DNA of 5,246 nt from Acetobacteraceae bacterium (GTDB lineage Bacteria > Pseudomonadota > Alphaproteobacteria > Acetobacterales > Acetobacteraceae): NCBI GenBank assembly GCA_947475475.1, contig CANJOG010000175.1:1-5246 (forward strand), given 5' to 3'. The notes under the pieces were generated by a model, which was not told the origin of the DNA, ran no database searches, and worked only from the letters and a program-made list of their open reading frames with translations. A program made the translations under genes and the position numbers. The stretch's first letter is position 1. Each line of letters opens with the position of its first letter. This document shows positions 1-5,246 of the stretch, one piece after another.

Positions 1-1224
1 CGCCCCGTCCAACTCGCCGAACGCATCCGCGCCGTCAGCACCGCCTATGGCCTGCCGCTCGATCCGGCGCGTGCGGTGCACACACTCTCGGTCGGCGAGC
101 GCCAACGCATCGAAATCGTCCGCTGCCTGCTGCAATCGCCGCGTTTGCTGATCATGGACGAGCCCACCTCCGTGCTCACCCCGCAGGAGGCGGACCGGCT
201 GTTCGAAACGCTGCGCAAACTCGCGGCCGATGGTTGCTCGATTCTCTACATCAGCCACAAGCTCGCCGAGATCAAAGCACTCTGCGATCGCGCCACCATC
301 CTGCGCGGCGGCAAGGTCGTCGGCACCTGCGATCCGCGCGCGGAAACCGCCGCGTCGATGGCGCAATTGATGATCGGCATGCAGGTCCGCCCGGCCTCGC
401 GCGCGCATGCGGCCTCAACCACGGAGCAGCCGATCCGCCTGGATGTGCGGGGGCTCGATCTGCCGTCGGAATCGCCGCACGGCACCGATCTCAAATCCAT
501 CTTTTTCTCGGTACGCGCGGGAGAAATCTTCGGCATCGCCGGCGTCGCAGGCAACGGCCAGAACGAATTGCTCGCGGCGTTGAGCGGCGAGGCGCCCGCA
601 TCGCGTGACGACTCCATCATGATCGACGGCACATTCGCCGGCACGCTCAACGCCCTGCACCGGCGCGGCCTCGGCCTCTGCGCGGTGCCAGAGGAACGCA
701 ACGGCCACGGCGCCGTGCCCGATTTCTCGCTGGTCGAGAACGCCACACTCACCAGCCATCAGCGCATGGGGCTCTATGCATCCGGCCTGATCCGCACCGC
801 CAAGGCCACTGATTTTGCAAAAAGCATCGTCACCGGCTTCGATGTCCGCACACCCGGCGTCCAGGTCGCGGCGCGCAGCCTCTCGGGCGGCAACCTGCAA
901 AAATTCATTGTCGGCCGCGAGATCATGCAAAAGCCCGGCGTCCTCATCGTCTCCCAGCCGACCTGGGGGGTCGATGCGGGTGCGGCGGCCGCCATCCACC
1001 AGGCCCTACTCGGCCTGGCCGCCGAAGGCTCCGCGGTCGTCATCATCACCCAGGACCTCGATGAATTGCTCGCCATCTGCGACCGCGTCTCGGTGCTCAA
1101 TGTCGGCGTGCTCTCCGCCCCCCGCCCCGCCGGTGAGGTCAGCGTCGAGGAACTCGGCCTGCTGATGGGCGGCGTGCATGGCGCGGCGGCCACTCCCGGC
1201 TCCATCCTTTCAGTGACGGCCTGA
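1..1224 (+). CDS. BMP/nucleoside-type ABC importer ATPase (NupO/YufO-like), 5'-truncated
   Basis: This is the energy-coupling subunit of an importer for nucleosides or related compounds, on the cytoplasmic face of the permeases. The frame is open from base 1 and gives 407 residues. The family is about 510 long, so roughly 100 N-terminal residues, including the first Walker A and Q-loop, lie outside the window. The internal GTG at 76 is not the start. The first ATPase domain shows the signature LSVGERQR (85-108), Walker B LLIMDEPTS with Asp at 157 and Glu at 160, and the H-loop His at 256. The second domain has a degenerate Walker A, GVAGNGQNEL (541-570, Gln for Lys), a good signature LSGGNLQK (from 880), Walker B VLIVSQPT (from 940, Ser-Gln for Asp-Glu) and Asp for the H-loop His (1054). 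This tandem layout with a weakened second site is as I recall for NupO/YufO and RbsA-type ATPases. The next gene starts four bases after the stop. Family assignment is secure; the ligand is inferred. Confidence 0.95.
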   Translation, partial: RPVQLAERIRAVSTAYGLPLDPARAVHTLSVGERQRIEIVRCLLQSPRLLIMDEPTSVLTPQEADRLFETLRKLAADGCSILYISHKLAEIKALCDRATILRGGKVVGTCDPRAETAASMAQLMIGMQVRPASRAHAASTTEQPIRLDVRGLDLPSESPHGTDLKSIFFSVRAGEIFGIAGVAGNGQNELLAALSGEAPASRDDSIMIDGTFAGTLNALHRRGLGLCAVPEERNGHGAVPDFSLVENATLTSHQRMGLYASGLIRTAKATDFAKSIVTGFDVRTPGVQVAARSLSGGNLQKFIVGREIMQKPGVLIVSQPTWGVDAGAAAAIHQALLGLAAEGSAVVIITQDLDELLAICDRVSVLNVGVLSAPRPAGEVSVEELGLLMGGVHGAAATPGSILSVTA

Positions 1225-1228
1225 CCCC

Positions 1229-2305
1229 ATGCGCTTCAAGGTCGAACAACGCCGCCATATTCCGCATGCGCTGCCATGGATAACACCGGTGCTGTCCTTC
1301 ATCTGCACGCTGGTGGCGGCGGCGATTCTCTTCGCGATCATCGGCTACGAACCGCTCGGCGCGCTCTACCAATTGTTCGTGGCCCCGCTACTCACCGTGC
1401 AGGGGTTGAGCGAACTGGCGCTGAAGGCATCGCCGCTGGTTCTGATCGCTGTCGGCCTGGCCTCAGGATTTCGCGCCAATGTCTGGAATATCGGTGCCGA
1501 GGGACAGCTCATCATGGGCGCGGTCGCCGGTGGCGGCGTGGCGCTGATCTTCTATGGCGAGGAGGGCTTCTGGATTCTGCCCTTGATGTGCCTGGCGGGA
1601 ATCGCTGGCGGCATGGCCTGGGCCGCGATACCGGCTTTCCTGCGCACACGTTTCGCAGTCAATGAAATCCTCGTCAGCCTGATGCTCACCTATGTCGCCG
1701 GCCTCTTTCTCACCATGCTCATCCTCGGCCCCTGGAAAGATCCGGACGGCATGAATTTTCCGCAATCGCGCATCTTCTCCGACAGCGCGACTTTGCCGAC
1801 CCTGATTGAAGGAACGCGATTGAACGCAGGCGTGCTGATCACGCTGCTGGTCGCACTGGCGGGCTGGGTGGTGATGGCGCGCTCACTGCTCGGCTTCCAG
1901 ATTCGCACGGTAGGCTCCGCCCCCACCGCGGCGCGCTATGCCGGGTTCAGCCGCAGCCGCGTGGTCTGGATAACCATGCTCGCCGGCGGCGGGTTGGCCG
2001 GACTCGCCGGCGTCTTCGAAGTCGCTGGACCGATCGGGCAACTCATCCCCAAGCTCACGCCCGGCTACGGCTTCACAGCCATCATCGTCGCCTTTCTCGG
2101 CAGGCTGCATCCGCTCGGCATCCTGGTCGCCGGCCTGGTGATGGCGCTCTCCTACATCGGTGGCGACAATGCGCAGGTGGAAATCGGCCTGCCCAATGCG
2201 GCGGTCGGCGTCGTGCAGGCCATGTTGCTGTTCTTCCTGCTGGCATCGGACTTCCTTGTCCGCTACCGCATCCGCCGCGTGCGCTCTGCAGGAGCCGCGA
2301 CATGA
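1229..2305 (+). CDS. ABC transporter permease, BPD_transp_2 family (NupP/YufP-like)
   Basis: This is the first of two inner-membrane permeases that form the translocation channel. It has 358 residues, normal for YufP-type subunits. A short basic N-terminus precedes TM1 (about 18-38). Further hydrophobic segments lie near 66-80, 92-108, 113-138, 147-167, 198-216, 245-265, 280-310 and 322-343. The motif FRANVWNIGAEGQLIMGA (81-98) and the NEILVSLMLTYV stretch (145-156) are typical of the family. GSAPTAARYAGF (229-240) is probably the cytoplasmic loop that contacts the ATPase. The ATG is four bases after the upstream stop and has no clear Shine-Dalgarno sequence, so translation probably depends on ribosomes finishing the ATPase gene. 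Its last codons overlap the next gene by ATGA. It could be mistaken for a ribose/sugar permease, but the partner order and the NIGAEGQ motif favour the BMP class. Confidence 0.95.
   Translation: MRFKVEQRRHIPHALPWITPVLSFICTLVAAAILFAIIGYEPLGALYQLFVAPLLTVQGLSELALKASPLVLIAVGLASGFRANVWNIGAEGQLIMGAVAGGGVALIFYGEEGFWILPLMCLAGIAGGMAWAAIPAFLRTRFAVNEILVSLMLTYVAGLFLTMLILGPWKDPDGMNFPQSRIFSDSATLPTLIEGTRLNAGVLITLLVALAGWVVMARSLLGFQIRTVGSAPTAARYAGFSRSRVVWITMLAGGGLAGLAGVFEVAGPIGQLIPKLTPGYGFTAIIVAFLGRLHPLGILVAGLVMALSYIGGDNAQVEIGLPNAAVGVVQAMLLFFLLASDFLVRYRIRRVRSAGAAT
2290..2294 (+). promoter_or_regulatory. Ribosome binding site of the second permease
   Basis: AGGAG lies seven bases before the ATG at 2302, inside the end of the first permease gene. 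It supports this start and gives the overlapping gene its own initiation signal as well as translational coupling. Confidence 0.75.
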
Positions 2306-3231
2306 ACGACATCATGCTCGTCTCATTGATCGTCACCATCATCACCGCCGCGACGCCGCTGCTGCTCGCCTCGCTCGGCGAACTCGTCACCGAACGCGCG
2401 GGCGTACTCAATCTCGGGGTCGAGGGCATGATGCTGGTGGGTGCCGTCGCCGCCTTCGCCGTTCAATTCACCACCGGCAGCGCCATTCTCGGCTGCCTCG
2501 CCGGGGCAGCCGCAGGCACCGCGCTGGCTTTCCTGTTCGGCGTGCTGACACTCACACTCACCAGCAACCAGGTCGCCACCGGCCTCGCACTCACCATCTT
2601 CGGCATCGGCCTGTCCGCCCTCGCAGGCTCCGGCTTCGTCGGCAACCCCGTCGCCAAGCTGCCGCAGCTCAACATCCCTGGCCTCTCCGACCTGCCCGTC
2701 ATCGGCAAGCTGGTCTTCCATCACGACGCACTGGTCTATTTCTCCATCGCCGCCACCTTCGCCATCGCCTGGTTCCTCAAATCCACCCGCGCCGGGCTGA
2801 TCCTGCGCGCGGTGGGCGAATCCGACGACTCCGCCCATTCCATCGGCTATAATGTCATCCGCATCCGCTATTTCGCGGTGATGTTCGGCGGCGCGATGTG
2901 CGGCCTTGGCGGCGCCTATCTCTCACTCGCCTATACGCCGATGTGGGTGGAGGAAATGACTGCTGGACGTGGCTGGATTTCGCTCGCCCTCGTCGTCTTC
3001 GCCGCCTGGCGGCCTTTCCGCCTGCTCGCCGGCGCCTATCTGTTCGGCGGCATCGCCATCTTGCAACTCTGGTTGCAGGCGCGCGGCCTGCTCTTCGTGC
3101 CGTCGCAGGTGCTGGCCATGTTGCCTTACCTGGCCACCATCATCGTCCTCGTCGTCATCTCGTCCGGTCCGGCACGCAGCCGGCTGGGCGCGCCTGCCAG
3201 CCTCGGCAAGCCGTTCCGCGCGTCGAGCTGA
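2302..3231 (+). CDS. ABC transporter permease, BPD_transp_2 family (NupQ/YufQ-like)
   Basis: This is the second inner-membrane permease, expected to pair with the preceding one as a heterodimer. It has 309 residues, the usual length for YufQ-type subunits. The N-terminal hydrophobic segment (about 5-25) leads into GELVTERAGVLNLGVEGMML (26-45), the hallmark of this permease type. Other segments lie near 47-72, 74-88, 92-112, 142-158, 188-212, 225-258 and 268-288. ESDDSAHSIGYNVIRIRY (173-190) corresponds to the cytoplasmic coupling loop, and GRGWISLALVVFAAW (222-236) is a second conserved block. The start overlaps the upstream stop (ATGA at 2302-2305) behind a good ribosome binding site, so the two permeases should be made in fixed proportion. 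The C-terminus ends in a short basic, Ser/Ala-rich tail. Confidence 0.95.
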   Translation: MNDIMLVSLIVTIITAATPLLLASLGELVTERAGVLNLGVEGMMLVGAVAAFAVQFTTGSAILGCLAGAAAGTALAFLFGVLTLTLTSNQVATGLALTIFGIGLSALAGSGFVGNPVAKLPQLNIPGLSDLPVIGKLVFHHDALVYFSIAATFAIAWFLKSTRAGLILRAVGESDDSAHSIGYNVIRIRYFAVMFGGAMCGLGGAYLSLAYTPMWVEEMTAGRGWISLALVVFAAWRPFRLLAGAYLFGGIAILQLWLQARGLLFVPSQVLAMLPYLATIIVLVVISSGPARSRLGAPASLGKPFRASS

Positions 3232-3254
3232 TTTTTAACCTCCAGCAACACAAC

Positions 3255-3259
3255 AGGAG
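3255..3259 (+). promoter_or_regulatory. Ribosome binding site that fixes the binding-protein start
   Basis: AGGAG lies seven bases before the ATG at 3267, inside the 35-base gap after the second permease. The reading frame is open upstream to 2898, but that part overlaps the permease gene and does not resemble a BMP protein, whereas a complete signal peptide begins at 3267. This settles the start. The strong, well-spaced site fits the need for more binding protein than membrane subunits. Confidence 0.85.
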
Positions 3260-3266
3260 CTCTTAC

Positions 3267-4367
3267 ATGGATGTCAAAACGAACCGCCGCAGCCTGCTGC
3301 TCGGCGCTGGCGCCGCCGCCGCCGCCGGAACCGGGCTCCTCAGTGCCCCCAGCATTATCGGCCGCGCCCAGGCTGCCGATCCGCTGAAGGTCGGCTTCAT
3401 CTATGTCGGCCCGGTCGGCGATTTCGGCTGGTCCTATCAGCATGATCAGGGCCGCAAGGAAATCGAGGCCGCACTCGGCGCTGCCGTGAAGACCAGCTTC
3501 GTTGAGAAGGTTCCGGAAGGCCCCGATGCCGAGCGCGTCGTGCGCCAGCTCGCCACTTCCGGCCATGGCCTGATCTTCACCACCTCCTTCGGCTTCATGA
3601 ACCCGACCGAGCGCGTGGCCAAGGCCTTCCCGAACGTCAAGTTCGAACACGCTACCGGCTACAAGACGCTGCCGAACATGGCGATCTACAATGCGCGCTT
3701 CTACGAAGGCCGCGCCATCGCGGGCACCATCGCGGCGCTGACGTCGAAGACCGGCGTCGCCGGCTATATCGGCTCGGTTCCCATTCCTGAAGTCGTCATG
3801 GGCATCAATGCCTTCACGCTCGCCGCGCAAAAGATCAATCCGAACTTCAAGACCAAGGTGATCTGGGTGAACTCCTGGTTCGATCCGGGCAAGGAAGCGG
3901 ATGCCGCCAAGTCACTGATCGACCAGGGTGCCGATATCCTCACCCAGCATACCGACAGCCCCGCCCCAATGCAGGTCGCGCAGGAGCGCGGCGTCTATGC
4001 CTTCGGCCAGGCCTCGGACATGAAGAGCTTTGGCCCCAAGGCCCAACTCACCTCGATCATGGACGATTGGGGCCCGTACTACATCGCGCGCACCAAGGCG
4101 GTGCTGAACAAGACCTGGAAGACCGGCAGCGTCTGGCACGGTCTGAAGGAAGGCATGGTGCAGATGGCTGCCTATGGCCCTGGCGTCAGCCCTGCGGCCA
4201 AGGAAGCGGCCGACAAGGTCAAGGCCAGCATCATCGCCGGCACGCTGCATCCCTTCGCCGGCCCGATCAAGGACCAGAAGGGCGTGCAGAAAGTCGCCGC
4301 TGGGGCGAAAATCTCCGATGCCGACCTGGAAAAGATGGATTGGTACGTCCAGGGCGTGCAGGCCTGA
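3267..4367 (+). CDS. BMP-family periplasmic substrate-binding protein with Tat signal
   Basis: This solute-binding protein captures the ligand in the periplasm and delivers it to the permease pair. It has 366 residues. The N-terminus has twin arginines at 7-8 (NRRSLLLG), a hydrophobic Ala/Gly core and a likely cleavage site AQA/AD after residue 36. There is no lipobox, and the whole protein lacks cysteine, so it should be a soluble exported protein and not a lipoprotein like many BMP/PnrA members. The Bmp domain (about 40-345) starts at KVGFIYVGPVGDFGWSYQHD and contains YNARFYEGRAIAG (141-153), GYIGSVPIPEVVMGINAF (166-183), TQHTDSPAPMQ (226-236) and GQASDM (247-252). The usual GVDSDQ block of nucleoside binders is altered here, as is the following TSxxK block (TSIMD, 262-266). 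The gene is last in the operon and is followed by a hairpin. The ligand is probably a purine nucleoside or free nucleobase; which one is uncertain. Confidence 0.95.
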   Translation: MDVKTNRRSLLLGAGAAAAAGTGLLSAPSIIGRAQAADPLKVGFIYVGPVGDFGWSYQHDQGRKEIEAALGAAVKTSFVEKVPEGPDAERVVRQLATSGHGLIFTTSFGFMNPTERVAKAFPNVKFEHATGYKTLPNMAIYNARFYEGRAIAGTIAALTSKTGVAGYIGSVPIPEVVMGINAFTLAAQKINPNFKTKVIWVNSWFDPGKEADAAKSLIDQGADILTQHTDSPAPMQVAQERGVYAFGQASDMKSFGPKAQLTSIMDDWGPYYIARTKAVLNKTWKTGSVWHGLKEGMVQMAAYGPGVSPAAKEAADKVKASIIAGTLHPFAGPIKDQKGVQKVAAGAKISDADLEKMDWYVQGVQA

Positions 4368-4389
4368 TACTCTGGTGCGATGCGTCATC

Positions 4390-4415
4390 GGGGAGCGGCC
4401 ATCGCGCCGCTCCCC
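4390..4415 (+). terminator. GC-rich hairpin at the operon end, shared by convergent genes
   Basis: GGGGAGCGGC (4390-4399) pairs perfectly with GCCGCTCCCC (4406-4415) around a six-base loop, beginning 23 bases after the binding-protein stop. There is no clear T-run on either side (ATTCTCG follows on the plus strand), so it is not a textbook intrinsic terminator. It may act as a weak bidirectional terminator between the two convergent genes, or as a 3'-end stabiliser of the transporter mRNA. Confidence 0.6.
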
Positions 4416-4460
4416 ATTCTCGCAGCAGCAATCAACGGCGTGTGAAAATTTCCACGATCC

Positions 4461-5057
4461 TCAGTTGATCAGCCCAAGCGTGCGGAATGCCGCACTCGCC
4501 TCGTCACGCAGCGTATATCGCACGCCCTTGTCGCTGCCCTGCCGTGTAATCAGCAGGTCGGACTGGGTCTTCGATTCGATATGCGCCCTGAAAAAACCGA
4601 AGCGGTTATAAATCAGATGGCCGATGACCAGCGACAGGTCCTTGCGCCCGATCTGCTTCAGCGCATCCTGGAACAACCCCGCCGGATTCTCGTGGAGCCA
4701 GGTGATGATCGCCGCCTCATCCTCATCGGGGGGCGATTCGCGAAAGCCGATCTCGATCGACTCCGCCAGTGACTTGCCCTCGACGCGCGCGCGGATCTCT
4801 TCGCTCTTGAGCGCCTGCTCGCTCGTCAGATTGAGCGAGCCGCGTAGCCCCAGTTCCAGCTCGCAAGCAGCGATCAGCTCGGCTGCGTCCATGCGGCGCG
4901 CATTCGCCAGCACCGCCTTCAAAGCCTCATTGGACTGGCCAGGCACCCGCGCAATAGCGGCGGACATCTGCCGGGCTGCATTCATCTGGCGCGTGGGCGC
5001 CTGCTGGGCGGCGGCATTCTGTTTCGAGGCTGAAATCCCCTTCTTGGCAGGCTTCAT
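4461..5057 (-). CDS. Unrecognised protein with possible C-terminal winged-helix region
   Basis: I do not recognise this 198-residue protein. Residues 1-50 are basic and rich in Ala, Gln, Lys and Ser and are probably disordered. Residues 42-70 look helical (NEALKAVLANARRMDAAELI). Residues 80-106 form a charged helix. After an acidic SPPDEDE stretch, residues 114-198 read as three helices (about 114-123, 127-137, 140-152), two strands joined by a glycine turn (LLITRQ ... GVRYTL, 168-182) and a last helix, the order expected of a winged helix. There is no signal peptide or membrane segment, so it should be cytoplasmic. The frame is open to an ATG at 5081, giving 206 residues, but only the ATG at 5057 has a Shine-Dalgarno sequence. 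It points towards the transporter operon and shares only the convergent gap with it, so a functional link is not implied. It is probably a real gene: the frame is long, composition is protein-like and it ends cleanly before the hairpin. Confidence 0.75.
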   Translation of the reverse strand: MKPAKKGISASKQNAAAQQAPTRQMNAARQMSAAIARVPGQSNEALKAVLANARRMDAAELIAACELELGLRGSLNLTSEQALKSEEIRARVEGKSLAESIEIGFRESPPDEDEAAIITWLHENPAGLFQDALKQIGRKDLSLVIGHLIYNRFGFFRAHIESKTQSDLLITRQGSDKGVRYTLRDEASAAFRTLGLIN

Positions 5058-5067
5058 GAGTGCAAGG

Positions 5068-5072
5068 TCCTT
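5068..5072 (-). promoter_or_regulatory. Ribosome binding site favouring the inner start of the minus-strand gene
   Basis: Read on the minus strand, AAGGA ends ten bases before the ATG at 5057. The outer ATG at 5081 is preceded by CAGACAATTT, which has no purine-rich site. The shorter 198-residue product is therefore preferred. Confidence 0.55.
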
Positions 5073-5081
5073 AAGGTGCAT

Positions 5082-5246
5082 AAATTGTCTGAAAACGTCT
5101 GGGACGTTGAGCCTGCCGGGACAGGCCAGTCAACTCGCGCCCCTACCGGCCGTCTGACTCATATGGGGCCCAACAGGCCAATTTACCCCGCCAAGCCGCC
5201 GATAATGGCCCCGGCTGGAAGCTTACCTGCTATTCATGACTATAAA
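5082..5246. other. Upstream non-coding region at the right window edge
   Basis: I see no convincing gene in this stretch. It precedes the minus-strand gene and is less GC-rich in patches than the coding DNA. On the plus strand GATAAT (5201-5206) resembles a -10 box without a matching -35, and an ATG at 5236 opens a frame that leaves the window after three codons. A divergent gene may begin at or beyond the edge, but the sequence here cannot show it. Confidence 0.4.
5105..5133 (-). promoter_or_regulatory. Tentative promoter with a dyad in its spacer
   Basis: On the minus strand, TTGACT (5133-5128) matches five of six bases of a -35 box. At 17 bases the -10 position reads TCAACG (5110-5105), a poor match. 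The spacer contains the inverted repeat GCCTG-N6-CAGGC (5111-5126), which could be an operator. This is the best candidate in the 165-base upstream region, but it rests on one good hexamer only. Confidence 0.2.

Noticed and set aside
246..999. Long minus-strand open frames opposite the ATPase gene (168 and 194 residues)
   Set aside because: They lie wholly within a confident ATPase gene, are rich in Arg/Ala/Gly/Asp as expected of GC-rich antisense frames, and show no domain or ribosome binding site.
2160..2852. A 230-residue plus-strand frame across the two permeases
   Set aside because: It is an Arg/His-rich out-of-frame reading of two permease genes with clear family motifs.
2898..3266. 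An upstream extension of the binding-protein frame by 123 codons
   Set aside because: This part overlaps the second permease, is Arg-rich without BMP similarity and would bury the Tat signal. The ATG at 3267 has a proper ribosome binding site.
3232..3266. A separate promoter for the binding-protein gene in the gap after the second permease
   Set aside because: The gap is 35 bases long and holds the ribosome binding site. ATTTTTAACC is AT-rich but has no paired -35/-10 hexamers.
3126..3830. A 234-residue minus-strand frame over the second permease end and the binding-protein gene
   Set aside because: It overlaps two well-supported genes and their start signals, and its composition is typical of an antisense shadow.
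4581..5157. Plus-strand frames opposite the unrecognised minus-strand gene (63 and 177 residues)
   Set aside because: The 177-residue frame is Ser/Arg/Ala-rich low-complexity sequence. The minus-strand reading has better amino-acid balance, secondary-structure patterning, a ribosome binding site and a stop that fits the convergent gap. I cannot exclude the alternative fully.
5194..5216. Short inverted repeat AGCCG ... CGGCT
   Set aside because: Five-base arms with a 13-base loop in GC-rich DNA are expected by chance.

Overview
The window is GC-rich DNA with strong G/C preference at third codon positions, densely packed genes and a twin-arginine-exported binding protein rich in Ala/Gly. This points to a proteobacterium, most likely an alphaproteobacterium (Rhizobiales or Rhodospirillales/Acetobacteraceae type). 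That placement is an inference from style and family resemblance only.

Positions 1-4367 hold a plus-strand operon for one complete ABC importer of the BMP/NupOPQ class: a tandem-domain ATPase (1-1224, cut off by the left window edge), two BPD_transp_2 permeases (1229-2305 and 2302-3231, overlapping by ATGA) and a periplasmic BMP-family binding protein (3267-4367). The binding protein should capture a purine-like ligand in the periplasm and deliver it to the permease heterodimer, and the ATPase powers uptake. The binding protein comes last, 35 bases after the second permease and behind its own good ribosome binding site. It has a Tat signal rather than a lipobox. Its pocket motifs depart from those of classical nucleoside binders at two places that I recall contacting ribose, so a free nucleobase or related ring compound is a reasonable alternative ligand to a nucleoside.

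Positions 4368-4460 are a short convergent gap with a perfect 10-bp GC-rich hairpin, the probable operon end. Positions 4461-5057 (minus strand) encode an unrecognised 198-residue protein: a basic Ala/Gln-rich tail followed by a helical part and a C-terminal region patterned like a winged helix. Its better start is eight codons inside the longest frame because a Shine-Dalgarno sequence sits only there. Positions 5082-5246 are non-coding as far as can be seen and should carry that gene's promoter, and possibly the start of a divergent plus-strand gene at the right edge.

I see no tRNA, rRNA, CRISPR array, insertion sequence or phage gene. The content is mostly an ordinary transport operon. The points worth following are the altered ligand pocket of the binding protein and the unrecognised minus-strand gene.
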